Assembly: GCF_001886715.1 (NCBI RefSeq)
Contig: NZ_CP018082.1
Span: 806,001-870,000, forward strand
DNA: 64,000 nt
Reading direction: 5' to 3'
From: Nocardia mangyaensis
GTDB taxonomy: Bacteria; Actinomycetota; Actinomycetes; Mycobacteriales; Mycobacteriaceae
Part shown: one piece after another, positions 8,897-18,119 of the stretch
Numbering within the stretch: the first letter of the stretch is position 1
Layout: each line of letters starts with the position of its first letter
The notes under the pieces: model-generated
Told to the model about the DNA's origin: nothing
What the model saw: the letters and a program-made list of their open reading frames with translations, nothing else
Database searches by the model: none
Translations under genes and position numbers: made by a program

Positions 8897-10084
8897 TCAC
8901 TCCTCCAAGGCGAGGGCCTGGCGCATGGTCAGACGGCCCTGGGTCTGCATGAGCGAGCGGCGGTAGATCTTCTCGGCGATGATGACGATGCCGTAGGTGG
9001 CGACGGCCATCAGGGCCAGGGCGATGAAGGGTTCCCACCAGGCAGCGGTGCCGTCGGCGAGGCGGCCGGGCATGGCGACGATGGACATGATCGGCACATA
9101 GGACGCGACCACGCGGGCCGTGCCGGTGAGGAAGATTCCGGCGAAGAGCACGATCATGATCAGCATCGACAGCGGTGTCGCGGTGGACTGCAGGTCCTCG
9201 CTGCGCGTCGCCAGCGAGCCGGCGACCGCCCACAGACTGGCCAGGGCGAGGAAGCCGACGAGGAAGAACACGATGAACCAGCCCGCGGCTCCGGCGATCT
9301 GGCCGAGCTGCTCGGTCTTCCCGGTTGCCGCCAAGCCCGCCAGCCCGGCGCCGACGAACAGCGCCAACTGCACGAACGCCAGCACAGCATTGCCCGCGAC
9401 TTTGCCGATCAGCAACTGTCGCAACGGCATCGCGCTGGCCAGGATCTCCACGATCCGGTTCTGTTTCTCCTCCACCACGCTCTGCGCGATCGACATGCCG
9501 AACAGCACCGAGGCCAGATAGAAGAGGAAGGCGAAGACGAACGCCACGATCCTGGCCAGGCCGGGATCGACCGCGCCCCGCTCGAGCACGTCGTAGTCCA
9601 CCGCGGCGCCGCGACCGAGCTGTTCGAGCGAGACGCCCGCGGCATCGGCATTGTGCTGCAACGCGATCTGTTGCGCGGCGGCGGTGATGTAGGTGGCGGT
9701 GTCGGTGTCCTCGGCGGTCTTGCCGATGAGCAGCCAACCGCTGGGCTCGACGGGCACGAGGCCGACATCGACCACGTCGTCGCGCACCTGCTGCTCGACT
9801 GCGGCGCGGTCGGGGAAGGCGTAGCCGGTGAAGGTGGTGTCGGTGTCGGCGGCCAGCGCGTTGGCGGTGTCGAGCACGGCCGCGGTCTCGGGACCGGTGA
9901 TCGCCACCTCGACCTTGTCCGGCCTGCTGCTGAGGAACCCGCTGATGGCCAGCGACGCGATGATCGCCACGATCGTGACCACGGTCGAGATGACGAAGTT
10001 GCGATCCCGCAGCTTCACCACCACCTCACGCCCAGCGACGATGCGCCACACGCCGCGTGATTCGTTTCCTGGCGTCGCACTCAT
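8897..10084 (-). CDS. NatB-like ABC-2 permease
   Basis: 395 residues. One N-terminal membrane span (STVVTIVAIIASLAISGFL) is followed by a large external domain of ~150 residues. Then comes a cluster of five or six spans starting at IVAFVFAFLFYLASVLFG. VVEEKQNRIVEILASAMPLRQLLIGK, read in two pieces, is the conserved cytoplasmic EKxxR/xxEIL motif of sodium-efflux NatB and related exporters. ATG 10084 overlaps the TGA of the ATPase gene. Substrate unknown; ions, peptides or lipids are all known for this family. Confidence 0.88.
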   Translation of the reverse strand: MSATPGNESRGVWRIVAGREVVVKLRDRNFVISTVVTIVAIIASLAISGFLSSRPDKVEVAITGPETAAVLDTANALAADTDTTFTGYAFPDRAAVEQQVRDDVVDVGLVPVEPSGWLLIGKTAEDTDTATYITAAAQQIALQHNADAAGVSLEQLGRGAAVDYDVLERGAVDPGLARIVAFVFAFLFYLASVLFGMSIAQSVVEEKQNRIVEILASAMPLRQLLIGKVAGNAVLAFVQLALFVGAGLAGLAATGKTEQLGQIAGAAGWFIVFFLVGFLALASLWAVAGSLATRSEDLQSTATPLSMLIMIVLFAGIFLTGTARVVASYVPIMSIVAMPGRLADGTAAWWEPFIALALMAVATYGIVIIAEKIYRRSLMQTQGRLTMRQALALEE

Positions 10085-10959
10085 GCCGTCACCTCGCGAT
10101 AGATCTCGGCGACCGTCGGCCGCACTTCGGCGAACTCGCGCACCGAGCCGCGCGAGAGTGCCGCTTTCAGAACGTCATCGGTGCCCGCGCCGTCGAACTC
10201 CAGCAGCGCGCGTGGTCCCTCGATGTCGAGGACCCGCACTCCGGGATGTTCGTGCAACCAGCCGGGGTCGTCGCCGAGGACCAGCCGGTACCGCGATCCG
10301 TTGCCCGCGCGCAGTTCGTCGACCGAGCCCTGCCCGACCACCTTGCCGCGCGCGAGGATCACCAGCCGATCACACAGTCGCTCCACCAGATCCAGTTGAT
10401 GCGAGGAGAACAGCACCGGTACACCCTGTTGCGCGTACTCGCGCAGCAACTCCACCATGGAGTCGACGGCGACCGGATCGAGTCCGGAGAACGGTTCGTC
10501 GAGGATCAGCGCGGTCGGCTGCGCGATCACCGCCGCCGCGATCTGCACCCGCTGCTGATTGCCCAGCGACAGCGATTCGAGCTTGTCCTTGCCCCGGTCG
10601 CCCAGCTCGAAGCGTTCGAGCAACTCACCCGCGCGAGTGCGGGCCGCACCGGCGGCCAGACCGCGCAGCCGGGCCAGGTACACCAGCTGATCGAGCACCG
10701 GCTGCTTCGGATACAACCCCCGCTCCTCGGGCATGTACCCGAATCCGCGCCGATCCAGCGCGGTCACCGGCCGTCCGTCCCACCGGACCTCGCCTCCGTG
10801 CACCCCGAGCACACCCATGATCATCCGCATGGTGGTGGTCTTCCCGGCGCCGTTGCCCCCGACGAACCCGGTCAGCAATCCCGCCTCGACGTCGAATGAC
10901 ACCCCGTCGACCGCGACGTTGTCTCCGAATCGGCGGATCAGTCCCGCGACTTCCAACAT
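10081..10959 (-). CDS. NatA-like ABC transporter ATPase
   Basis: 292 residues. Walker A reads GGNGAGKTTT. LGNQQRVQIAAAV stands in for the canonical LSGGQ signature; its LGNQQ form (SLSLGNQQR) is common in this export subfamily. Walker B is ALILDEPFSGLD, and the H-loop is in SSHQLDLVERLCDR. It energises the overlapping NatB-like permease. Start ATG 10959 follows GGGAAT; an in-frame TTG at 10989 lacks a ribosome binding site. Confidence 0.9.
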   Translation of the reverse strand: MLEVAGLIRRFGDNVAVDGVSFDVEAGLLTGFVGGNGAGKTTTMRMIMGVLGVHGGEVRWDGRPVTALDRRGFGYMPEERGLYPKQPVLDQLVYLARLRGLAAGAARTRAGELLERFELGDRGKDKLESLSLGNQQRVQIAAAVIAQPTALILDEPFSGLDPVAVDSMVELLREYAQQGVPVLFSSHQLDLVERLCDRLVILARGKVVGQGSVDELRAGNGSRYRLVLGDDPGWLHEHPGVRVLDIEGPRALLEFDGAGTDDVLKAALSRGSVREFAEVRPTVAEIYREVTA

Positions 10960-11043
10960 CGAAATTCCCGTCTGTCGTCTCGTCGACAACCGTACCGACC
11001 CAACGTCTTCGACAGCGACGTCGAATCGGCACGGCGGGCAGGA

Positions 11044-11520
11044 TCAGCGCGGGGTGACCCAGGTGGTGATGTCGGCGTGGACGACCTCGATCCCGTCCCG
11101 GTCGTAGATCGACACGGGCACGATCAGATTCACGCCCTCGGTGATCGCCGCGAAATCCGGGATCTCGTCGAGCTTGGCGACAGCGCGCAGCCCGGTCTCG
11201 GCCTTGGCCAGGTATTGCACGTTCATCGCCTTGGGGATCCAGCGGTGTGTGGTGGGGACGGTGGCCTCACTGAGCATCCCCATCGCCACCTCGGCCAGAT
11301 TGCAGGCCGCGATCGCGTGGAAGGTGCCCAGATGGTTGTGGATGCCGAACCATTTGGGCGAGGTCACCTCGCAGACGCCGGGCTCGAGCCGCACCACCTG
11401 GGGCAGCACCGTGCCGAAGTACGGGACCCGCGCGACCATGCCGAGTGAGAACAGCGCGTGCCCGATGCGGTTGTCGGGCAGTTTCTTCCAGCCGCGGAAG
11501 GTGGCGGTTTCCTGTGTCAT
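11044..11520 (-). CDS. Hotdog-fold protein (DUF4442 / PaaI-like thioesterase family)
   Basis: 158 residues predicted as one hotdog domain. NHLGTFHAIAACNLAEVAMGM is the central helix region with the HxGxxxA-type loop, and VQYLAKAETGLRAVAKLD is a typical strand pair. Members hydrolyse or bind acyl-CoA thioesters, although DUF4442 proteins are largely uncharacterised. The ATG at 11518-11520 has no ribosome binding site. It sits six bases behind a TAAGAT box, which suggests a leaderless mRNA. An inverted repeat covers this promoter. Confidence 0.8.
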   Translation of the reverse strand: MTQETATFRGWKKLPDNRIGHALFSLGMVARVPYFGTVLPQVVRLEPGVCEVTSPKWFGIHNHLGTFHAIAACNLAEVAMGMLSEATVPTTHRWIPKAMNVQYLAKAETGLRAVAKLDEIPDFAAITEGVNLIVPVSIYDRDGIEVVHADITTWVTPR

Positions 11521-11525
11521 AGCCG

Positions 11526-11547
11526 TATCTTACTCAAAAGTAAGGTA
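11526..11547 (-). promoter_or_regulatory. Leaderless promoter overlapped by a TetR-type operator
   Basis: On the minus strand, TACCTTACTTTTGAGTAAGATA holds the inverted repeat CTTACT-N4-AGTAAG (mirror arms at 11529-11534 and 11539-11544). TAAGAT (11527-11532) would be the -10 box, exactly six bases before the ATG of the hotdog gene. Repression by a TetR-like protein is an inference from shape only. Confidence 0.5.
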
Positions 11548-11675
11548 GCGCGTAACCCTCCGCCGACCTGGCCCGGCATCGCGCCGGTTACCATTGCTCG
11601 GTACAGCCCGTCTCGGCGACGCGGTCCAGGTAGGCGCCCCTTCGAGGGCGTGATCGATACCTCACGGGCCCCGAT

Positions 11676-11705
11676 TTGAAGAGCGTCGCCGCGATGGTGC
11701 ATACT
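11676..11705 (+). promoter_or_regulatory. Candidate S10 operon promoter
   Basis: TTGAAG (11676-11681), 18-bp spacer, CATACT (11700-11705), then five bases and GGTTGCC. CCCCGATTTG around the -35 and GGTTGCC after the -10 recur at the promoters of rplN and rpsH. The expected start near 11711 gives a leader of about 337 bases. Confidence 0.65.
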
Positions 11706-11710
11706 GTTCG

Positions 11711-12047
11711 GGTTGCCTTGCACAGGATCGTGCTTCCTCCGCGGAGGAGCTCGGATCGAGCGAGGCGAGCAGTACCTAGTTTGTATCTCGCCGGTTTTCC
11801 GGCGCGGATACGTCCGGGACCACATTCGTGGCCGATGGTGAGTACGTGGCCAGGGCTGGAGAATGAGCGAAAAGGCGACACGCCCGACCGCGTGGACCGG
11901 AGAACCATGACAGATGAACAGCGGCGAAGACTGGGCAGTGCCCGGTGGCGTTCTGGCGTCTTTCGTGTGTTCGGGCTGTGCAAATGAGGGTGGTGCAGGA
12001 GCCAGCTCCTGTGACCACGAAGGAAAGCGGAGAAAAGGACACTTAGC
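11711..12047 (+). promoter_or_regulatory. Long structured 5' leader of the S10 operon
   Basis: There is no gene in this stretch. It contains a 14-bp perfect palindrome TCCTCCGCGGAGGA (11735-11748). It also has a hairpin with arms GTATC...CGCCGG and CCGGCG...GATAC around a TTTT loop (11783-11811). In enterobacteria, S10 leaders are the target of L4 autoregulation; whether this one is regulated is unknown. Near the end, GAAAGCGGAGAAAAGGAC precedes the rpsJ start. Confidence 0.5.
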
Positions 12048-12353
12048 GTGGCGGGACAAAAGATCCGCATCAGGCTCAAGGCCTATGACCACGAGGCGAT
12101 CGACGCGTCTGCGCGCAAGATCGTGGAGACGGTGACCCGCACTGGCGCCCGCGTGGTCGGGCCTGTGCCGTTGCCCACCGAGAAGAACGTGTACTGCGTC
12201 ATCCGTTCGCCGCACAAGTACAAGGACTCGCGCGAACACTTCGAGATGCGTACACACAAGCGCCTCATCGACATCCTCGACCCGACGCCGAAGACGGTTG
12301 ACGCGCTGATGCGCATCGACCTGCCGGCCAGCGTCGACGTCAACATTCAGTGA
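12048..12353 (+). CDS. rpsJ: Small ribosomal subunit protein uS10
   Basis: 101 residues, the normal bacterial length. [18 protein letters not shown] and [20 protein letters not shown] are diagnostic. It assembles in the 30S head and, as NusE, also takes part in antitermination complexes. GTG 12048 is the start, about six bases after AAAAGGAC. First gene of the S10 operon. Confidence 0.99.
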   Translation: MAGQKIRIRLKAYDHEAIDASARKIVETVTRTGARVVGPVPLPTEKNVYCVIRSPHKYKDSREHFEMRTHKRLIDILDPTPKTVDALMRIDLPASVDVNIQ

Positions 12354-12367
12354 CGGGGACTCGAGAT

Positions 12368-13033
12368 ATGACTGACAACAAGAACCGGCCCGCAGCCGGC
12401 ATCCTGGGCACCAAGCTCGGCATGACCCAGGTCTTCGACGAGAAGAACCGCGTCGTCCCGGTCACCGTCATCAAGGCGGGCCCGAACGTGGTCACCCAGA
12501 TCCGCACCGTGGAGCGCGACGGCTACTCGGCCGTTCAGATCGCTTTCGGCGCCATCGACCCGCGCAAGGTGAACAAGCCGACTTCCGGCCAGTTCGCCAA
12601 GGCCGGTGTCACTCCGCGTCGCCACGTCACCGAGATCCGCGTCGCGGACGCCTCCACCTTCGAGATCGGCCAGGAGCTTTCCGCCGATGTCTTCGAAGAG
12701 GGCACCTACGTCGACGTGACCGGAATCAGCAAGGGCAAGGGCTTCGCCGGCACCATGAAGCGTCACGGCTTCAAGGGCCAGGGCGCCTCGCACGGTGCGC
12801 AGGCTGTGCACCGTCGCCCGGGTTCCATCGGTGGCTGCGCCACTCCCGGCCGCGTGTTCAAGGGCATGCGTATGTCGGGCCGTATGGGTAACGACCGCGT
12901 CACCACGCAGAACCTCTCGGTTCACAAGGTCGACGCCGAGAACGGCCTGCTCCTGGTCAAGGGCGCGATCCCTGGCCGCAAGGGCAACGTCGTGATCGTC
13001 AAGAGCGCCGTGAAGGGTGGTGCGCACGCATGA
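12368..13033 (+). CDS. rplC: Large ribosomal subunit protein uL3
   Basis: 221 residues. [15 protein letters not shown] opens the protein, and [29 protein letters not shown] and [19 protein letters not shown] mark the core and the extension reaching the peptidyl-transferase region. ATG 12368 is chosen behind GGGGACTCGAG; an in-frame GTG at 12350 would overlap rpsJ. Overlaps rplD by four bases. Confidence 0.99.
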   Translation: MTDNKNRPAAGILGTKLGMTQVFDEKNRVVPVTVIKAGPNVVTQIRTVERDGYSAVQIAFGAIDPRKVNKPTSGQFAKAGVTPRRHVTEIRVADASTFEIGQELSADVFEEGTYVDVTGISKGKGFAGTMKRHGFKGQGASHGAQAVHRRPGSIGGCATPGRVFKGMRMSGRMGNDRVTTQNLSVHKVDAENGLLLVKGAIPGRKGNVVIVKSAVKGGAHA

Positions 13034-13719
13034 CCAGCTCCGCAGTAAGCACGGAGAAGAAGGCCGCAAATCTCACGCTGACCGTCAAGGCCGCGGGCGG
13101 CAAGACCGAAGGCACCGTCGAGCTCCCCGCGGAGATCTTCGACGTGACCGCCAACGTCTCGCTGATGCACCAGGTCGTCGTCGCTCAGCTCGCCGCCGCG
13201 CGCCAGGGCACCCACTCCACGAAGACTCGTGGTGAGGTCCGTGGTGGTGGCAAGAAGCCGTACCGGCAGAAGGGCACCGGCCGCGCCCGTCAGGGTTCGA
13301 CCCGTGCGCCGCAGTTCGCCGGTGGTGGCACCGTCCACGGCCCGCAGCCGCGCGACTACAGCCAGCGGACCCCCAAGAAGATGAAGGCCGCCGCCCTGCG
13401 CGGTGCCCTCTCCGACCGGGCCCGCAACGAGCGCATCCACGTGATCACCGAACTGGTCGCGGGTCAGACCCCGTCGACCAAGTCCGCCAAGGACTTCCTG
13501 GCCGAGCTTTCGGACCGCAAGAAGTTCCTGGTCGTGGTCGGTCGCGAGGACGTCGCCGCGTGGAAGAGCGTGGCGAACCTGCAGAACGTGCTGCCGATCG
13601 CCCCGGATCAGCTCAACACCTACGACGTCCTCAACAGCGACGAACTGGTGTTCAGCGTCGAGGCCCTGAACGCCTTCGTTCACGGTCCCGCCGAGGCGGC
13701 CCAGGAGGAGAGCAAGTGA
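13030..13719 (+). CDS. rplD: Large ribosomal subunit protein uL4
   Basis: 229 residues. The exit-tunnel loop is recognisable as [20 protein letters not shown] and [19 protein letters not shown]. In E. coli, L4 is also the S10 operon autoregulator. ATG 13030 overlaps the rplC stop (ATGA) and its own stop overlaps the rplW start (GTGA), so translation is coupled. Confidence 0.99.
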   Translation: MTSSAVSTEKKAANLTLTVKAAGGKTEGTVELPAEIFDVTANVSLMHQVVVAQLAAARQGTHSTKTRGEVRGGGKKPYRQKGTGRARQGSTRAPQFAGGGTVHGPQPRDYSQRTPKKMKAAALRGALSDRARNERIHVITELVAGQTPSTKSAKDFLAELSDRKKFLVVVGREDVAAWKSVANLQNVLPIAPDQLNTYDVLNSDELVFSVEALNAFVHGPAEAAQEESK

Positions 13720-14021
13720 GCACCATCGCCGACCCCCGCGACATCCTGCTCGCACCGGTCATCTCGGAGAAGTCCTACGGACTGATCGAGGAAGGCACCT
13801 ACACCTTCCTGGTGCACCCGGATTCGAACAAGACGCAGATCAAGATTGCCGTCGAGAAGGTCTTCGGCGTCAAGGTGACCAGCGTCAACACCGCCAACCG
13901 TCAGGGCAAGCGCAAGCGGACCCGCTTCGGTTACGGCAAGCGCAAGGACACCAAGCGCGCGCTCGTGACCATCTCGGCCGACAGCAAGCCCATCGAGATC
14001 TTCGGAGGACCGGTCGCGTAA
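13716..14021 (+). CDS. rplW: Large ribosomal subunit protein uL23
   Basis: 101 residues. [20 protein letters not shown] and [20 protein letters not shown] are typical; it lies at the tunnel exit and docks SecYEG, trigger factor and SRP. The start is GTG 13716, overlapping the rplD stop, not the longer open frame beginning at 13560 inside rplD. Confidence 0.99.
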   Translation: MSTIADPRDILLAPVISEKSYGLIEEGTYTFLVHPDSNKTQIKIAVEKVFGVKVTSVNTANRQGKRKRTRFGYGKRKDTKRALVTISADSKPIEIFGGPVA

Positions 14022-14054
14022 GCGGCTGGCGATCCAGAAAGCAGAGAAGAACTC

Positions 14055-14891
14055 ATGGCAATCCGTAAATACAAGCCGACTACGCCGGGCCGTCGTGGCT
14101 CCAGCGTCTCGGACTTCGCCGAGATCACCCGGTCGACGCCGGAGAAGTCGCTGCTGCGCCCGCTCACCAAGTCCGGTGGTCGTAACGCGCACGGTCGCAT
14201 CACCACGCGTCACCGCGGTGGCGGTCACAAGCGTGCCTACCGCGTCATCGACTTCCGTCGACTGGACAAGGACGGCATCCCGGCCAAGGTCGCTCACATC
14301 GAGTACGACCCCAACCGCACCGCCAACATCGCACTGCTGCACTTCGCCGACGGCGAGAAGCGCTACATCATCGCGCCGAAGGGCATCAAGCAGGGCAGCC
14401 CGATCGAGTCCGGCCCCACGGCCGACATCAAGCCGGGTAACAACCTGCCGCTGCGCAACATCCCGACCGGTACCACGATCCACAACGTGGAGCTGCGTCC
14501 GGGCGGCGGCGCCAAGATGGCCCGTGCCGCAGGCATGAGCATCCAGCTGCTGGGCAAGGAAGGGCCGTACGCGACCCTGCGCATGCCCTCCGGTGAAATC
14601 CGCCGTGTCGACGTGCGCTGCCGCGCCACCGTCGGCGAGGTCGGCAACGCCGAGCAGTCCAACATCAACTGGGGCAAGGCCGGCCGTATGCGCTGGAAGG
14701 GCCGTCGTCCCACCGTCCGTGGTGTCGTCATGAACCCGGTCGACCACCCGCACGGTGGTGGTGAGGGCAAGACCTCCGGTGGTCGCCACCCGGTCTCCCC
14801 GTGGGGTCAGCCTGAGGGCCGCACCCGCAAGCCCAACCGCCCGAGCGACAAGCTCATCGTCCGCCGCCGCAAGACCGGCAAGAAGCGCTAA
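14055..14891 (+). CDS. rplB: Large ribosomal subunit protein uL2
   Basis: 278 residues. [39 protein letters not shown] and the C-terminal [18 protein letters not shown], which holds the conserved His of the peptidyl-transferase region, identify it. It binds 23S rRNA and is needed for subunit joining. The start ATG lies 8 bases after AGAGAAG. The 33-bp gap to rplW is the largest within the first half of the operon. Confidence 0.99.
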   Translation: MAIRKYKPTTPGRRGSSVSDFAEITRSTPEKSLLRPLTKSGGRNAHGRITTRHRGGGHKRAYRVIDFRRLDKDGIPAKVAHIEYDPNRTANIALLHFADGEKRYIIAPKGIKQGSPIESGPTADIKPGNNLPLRNIPTGTTIHNVELRPGGGAKMARAAGMSIQLLGKEGPYATLRMPSGEIRRVDVRCRATVGEVGNAEQSNINWGKAGRMRWKGRRPTVRGVVMNPVDHPHGGGEGKTSGGRHPVSPWGQPEGRTRKPNRPSDKLIVRRRKTGKKR

Positions 14892-14905
14892 GGAGGAGGT
14901 AAGAA

Positions 14906-15187
14906 ATGCCACGCAGCCTCAAGAAGGGCCCGTTCGTCGACGACCACCTCCTCGCGAAGGTGGACGTCCAGAACGAAAAGGGCACGAAGCAGGTCATCAA
15001 GACCTGGTCGCGTCGCTCGACCATCATCCCCGATTTCATCGGCCACACTTTCGCCGTCCACGACGGTCGCAAGCATGTCCCGGTGTTCATCTCGGACAAC
15101 ATGGTCGGCCACAAGCTTGGTGAGTTCGCGCCGACCAGGACGTTCAAGAGCCACGTCAAGGACGACCGGAAGAGCAAGCGGCGATGA
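14906..15187 (+). CDS. rpsS: Small ribosomal subunit protein uS19
   Basis: 93 residues. [19 protein letters not shown] and [20 protein letters not shown] are diagnostic. It forms a complex with S13 in the 30S head. A strong AGGAGG precedes the ATG. Its stop overlaps the start of rplV (ATGA). Confidence 0.99.
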   Translation: MPRSLKKGPFVDDHLLAKVDVQNEKGTKQVIKTWSRRSTIIPDFIGHTFAVHDGRKHVPVFISDNMVGHKLGEFAPTRTFKSHVKDDRKSKRR

Positions 15188-15585
15188 CTGAAACCATTCA
15201 GAACCCGACTGCACGCGCAACCGCCAAGCACGTTCGGGTCACCCCGATGAAGGCCCGTCGAGTCGTGGACCTGGTCCGCGGCAAGAGCGTCGAGGACGCG
15301 CTGGCGATCCTGCGGTTCGCACCGCAGGCTGCCAGCGAGCCCGTGGCCAAGGTCGTGGCTTCGGCCGCGGCGAACGCCGAGAACAACCTCGGCCTCAACC
15401 CGGCCACCCTGGTCATCTCGACTGCTTTTGTCGACGAGGGCGCCACCATGAAGCGTTTCCAGCCGCGGGCCCAGGGCCGCGCGTTCCGGATTCGCAAGCG
15501 CACCAGCCACATCACCATCGAGGTCGAGAGCGTGCCCACCACCGGCGCTGCCACTCGTAGCCGCCGGAAGGGAGGGGCAAAGTAA
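15184..15585 (+). CDS. rplV: Large ribosomal subunit protein uL22
   Basis: 133 residues. [20 protein letters not shown] starts the fold. [20 protein letters not shown] is the beta-hairpin lining the exit tunnel, the site of macrolide-resistance changes in other bacteria; no such change can be judged here. Directly abuts rpsC. Confidence 0.99.
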   Translation: MTETIQNPTARATAKHVRVTPMKARRVVDLVRGKSVEDALAILRFAPQAASEPVAKVVASAAANAENNLGLNPATLVISTAFVDEGATMKRFQPRAQGRAFRIRKRTSHITIEVESVPTTGAATRSRRKGGAK

Positions 15586-16380
<795 letters not shown>

Positions 16381-16383
16381 CGC

Positions 16384-16800
16384 ATGCTGATGCCCCGTAG
16401 GGTCAAGCACCGCAAGCAGCACCACCCGAGTCGTTCCGGCATGTCCAAGGGCGGCACCGCGGTGGCGTTCGGTGAGTACGGCATCCAGGCTCTCGAGCCC
16501 GCCTACGTCACCAACCGTCAGATCGAGTCGGCGCGTATCGCGATGACCCGCCACATCAAGCGTGGCGGCAAGATCTGGATCAACATCTACCCCGACCGCC
16601 CGCTCACCAAGAAGCCTGCCGAGACCCGCATGGGTTCCGGTAAGGGTTCGCCGGAGTGGTGGGTCGCGAACGTGAAGCCCGGACGGGTCATGTTCGAGAT
16701 GTCTTACCCGAACGAGGAGATCGCTCGCGAGGCCCTGCGCCGCGCGATGCACAAGCTCCCGATGAAGTGCAGGATCGTGACCAGGGAGGAGCAGTTCTGA
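16384..16800 (+). CDS. rplP: Large ribosomal subunit protein uL16
   Basis: 138 residues. [19 protein letters not shown] and [20 protein letters not shown] are family signatures. It helps position aminoacyl-tRNA at the A site. A second in-frame ATG lies two codons in. Its TGA shares a base with the rpmC ATG. Confidence 0.99.
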   Translation: MLMPRRVKHRKQHHPSRSGMSKGGTAVAFGEYGIQALEPAYVTNRQIESARIAMTRHIKRGGKIWINIYPDRPLTKKPAETRMGSGKGSPEWWVANVKPGRVMFEMSYPNEEIAREALRRAMHKLPMKCRIVTREEQF

Positions 16801-17039
16801 TGGCTACCGGAACACCGGCCGCAGAGCTCCGCGAGCTCAACGAAGAAGAGCTCGTGGCCCGCCTGCGTGAGTCGAAGGAAGAGCTGTTCAACCTGCGCTT
16901 CCAGATGGCGACGGGTCAGCTCGACAACAACCGTCGACTGCGCGTCGTTCGTCACGAGATCGCGCGCATCTACACGGTCATGCGTGAGCGCGAGCTCGGC
17001 CTGGCCACGGCACCCGCTGGCAAGGGAGATGCGGCATGA
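16800..17039 (+). CDS. rpmC: Large ribosomal subunit protein uL29
   Basis: 79 residues. [20 protein letters not shown] and [20 protein letters not shown] form the two-helix fold. The start is ATG at 16800 overlapping the rplP stop (TGATG), downstream of AGGGAGGAG. The longer open frame from 16656 is inside rplP. Located near the tunnel exit next to L23. Confidence 0.98.
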   Translation: MATGTPAAELRELNEEELVARLRESKEELFNLRFQMATGQLDNNRRLRVVRHEIARIYTVMRERELGLATAPAGKGDAA

Positions 17040-17305
17040 GCGAGAAGACCGAAGAGCGCAACAGCCGCAAGGTACGCAGTGGCTACGTTGTCTCGGACAA
17101 GATGAACAAGACGATCGTCGTCGAGCTGGAAGACCGTCACCGGCACAAGCTCTACGGCAAGATCATCCGCACCACCTCCAAGGTGAAGGCGCATGACGAG
17201 AACGAGATCGCCGGCGTCGGCGACCGCGTTCAGCTGATGGAGACCCGTCCGCTGTCGGCCACCAAGCGCTGGCGTCTGGTCGAGGTCCTGGAGAAGGCCA
17301 AGTAA
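17036..17305 (+). CDS. rpsQ: Small ribosomal subunit protein uS17
   Basis: 89 residues. [20 protein letters not shown] and [20 protein letters not shown] are diagnostic of this OB-fold 16S rRNA binder. The start overlaps the rpmC stop (ATGA). It is the last gene of this unit; a strong hairpin follows and the ribosomal cluster resumes only at 40.2 kb. Confidence 0.99.
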   Translation: MSEKTEERNSRKVRSGYVVSDKMNKTIVVELEDRHRHKLYGKIIRTTSKVKAHDENEIAGVGDRVQLMETRPLSATKRWRLVEVLEKAK

Positions 17306-17320
17306 GGTCCCTCCTCGATC

Positions 17321-17371
17321 CATCGAGATCGTGTACACGAAGGCCCGTTTCCCCTGGGAGACGGGCCTTCG
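17321..17371 (+). repeat. Copy 1 of duplicated terminator cassette
   Basis: Begins CATCGAGATCGTG and runs into the terminator stem. Compared with copy 2 (18058-18111), the first 33 bases differ at only three positions. The right arms also match except for one base and a shorter loop. Together the two copies bracket the Fic toxin-antitoxin pair as direct repeats. Confidence 0.8.
17338..17371 (+). terminator. Terminator of the S10 operon
   Basis: Arms CGAAGGCCCGT (17338-17348) and ACGGGCCTTCG (17361-17371) with a 12-base loop, 32 bases after the rpsQ stop. No U-run follows. Confidence 0.8.
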
Positions 17372-17388
17372 TCGCACCGCCAGCGGGT

Positions 17389-17408
17389 TGATACCTGGCT
17401 GATACCAT
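17389..17408 (+). promoter_or_regulatory. Operator-like repeats and -10 box before the RHH antitoxin
   Basis: TGATACC occurs at 17389-17395 and again at 17400-17406, one helical turn apart, as expected for a ribbon-helix-helix repressor. TACCAT (17403-17408) lies exactly six bases before the ATG at 17415, so the antitoxin mRNA may be leaderless. Confidence 0.5.
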
Positions 17409-17414
17409 GGGCGC

Positions 17415-17609
17415 ATGGCGATGACACTGCGGCTGAACGGAGACGACGACCGGCGGCTGACCGAGCTGGCTGAGCGACTCGGTCGGAGCAAACAGGACTT
17501 GGCTCAAGAGGCGATTCACATGTACGTCGCTCGGCAAGCAGAGGCGTTCGAGTCGATGATCGACTCGATCATGGACGAGCACGCGGAGCTGATGCGACGG
17601 CTCGCGTGA
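17415..17609 (+). CDS. Ribbon-helix-helix antitoxin of a Fic/Doc pair
   Basis: 64 residues. MTLRLNGDDDRRLTELAERL followed by GRSKQDLAQEAIHMYVARQA is a ribbon-helix-helix DNA-binding domain (strand, helix, helix). The remaining C-terminus, about 25 residues (FESMIDSIMDEHAELMRRLA), is amphipathic and would wrap the toxin. Such antitoxins neutralise the partner and repress their own operon. Its stop overlaps the toxin start (GTGA). Either Met1 or Met3 could start. Confidence 0.8.
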   Translation: MAMTLRLNGDDDRRLTELAERLGRSKQDLAQEAIHMYVARQAEAFESMIDSIMDEHAELMRRLA

Positions 17610-17995
17610 TCTACCTCGATCTCGCCGAGGTCGTCGCCATTGCCCGTGCGGTGAACAAGACGCCGCACGCCGTAGCTGACATCGGTCTGCTGGCAGGCGC
17701 TGTCCAGCGGCCCAAGGCGACAGTGTTCGGTGAAGAGGCATACCCAGGGGTGTTTCTCAAGGCCGCCGCGCTCTTGCATTCGATTGCGCGAAATCACGCG
17801 CTGATCGACGGAAACAAGCGGACCGCGTTCGTTGCGAGTGTCGCCATGTTGCGACTGAACGGATACCGCGTTCGCCCACTGCCCGACGAGCAGGAGGCGC
17901 TGATGAACCGTATCGCGACCGGGGATGTGGACGTAGCCGAGATAGCGAAGAGCTTGGAGCTCTGGTCTGAGCGGAGTCCAGCCCTCCATCAGTAG
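17606..17995 (+). CDS. Doc-like Fic-fold toxin
   Basis: 129 residues, the size of P1 Doc (126). The active-site motif HALIDGNKRTAF (His64, Asp68, Asn70, Lys71, Arg72) matches the Doc/Fic HxxxDGNKR signature. Doc phosphorylates elongation factor Tu and stops translation; canonical Fic proteins AMPylate. Doc-like length and an upstream antitoxin favour the former, by inference. LHSIARNHALIDGNKRTAFV and the downstream helix ASVAMLRLNGYRVRPLPDEQ follow family spacing, so the toxin looks intact. Its partner is RHH-type, not Phd-type. Confidence 0.88.
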   Translation: MIYLDLAEVVAIARAVNKTPHAVADIGLLAGAVQRPKATVFGEEAYPGVFLKAAALLHSIARNHALIDGNKRTAFVASVAMLRLNGYRVRPLPDEQEALMNRIATGDVDVAEIAKSLELWSERSPALHQ

Positions 17996-18057
17996 AGGTG
18001 GTCGGGGTGCGGTGGAGGATCTGTCGAGCTTGGGCGCGGATCCCGGTGTCGTCGGCA

Positions 18058-18111
18058 CATCGAGATCGTGCGCACGAAGGCCCGCTTCCCGTATCGGGAA
18101 GCGGGCCTTCG
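18058..18111 (+). repeat. Copy 2 of duplicated terminator cassette
   Basis: CATCGAGATCGTG at 18058-18070 repeats 17321-17333 exactly, and the following stem repeats the S10 terminator. It lies 62 bases after the Fic stop and 8 bases before the convergent EcfT stop. Confidence 0.8.
18075..18111. terminator. Bidirectional terminator between Fic toxin and EcfT
   Basis: Perfect 16-bp stem: CGAAGGCCCGCTTCCC (18075-18090), loop GTATC, GGGAAGCGGGCCTTCG (18096-18111). Serves both converging units. Confidence 0.85.
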
Positions 18112-18119
18112 TCGTCAGG

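Noticed and set aside
17321..18111. Insertion-sequence origin for the direct repeats flanking the Fic pair
   Set aside because: No transposase, no terminal inverted repeats; each repeat is a terminator, so terminator duplication is the better reading.
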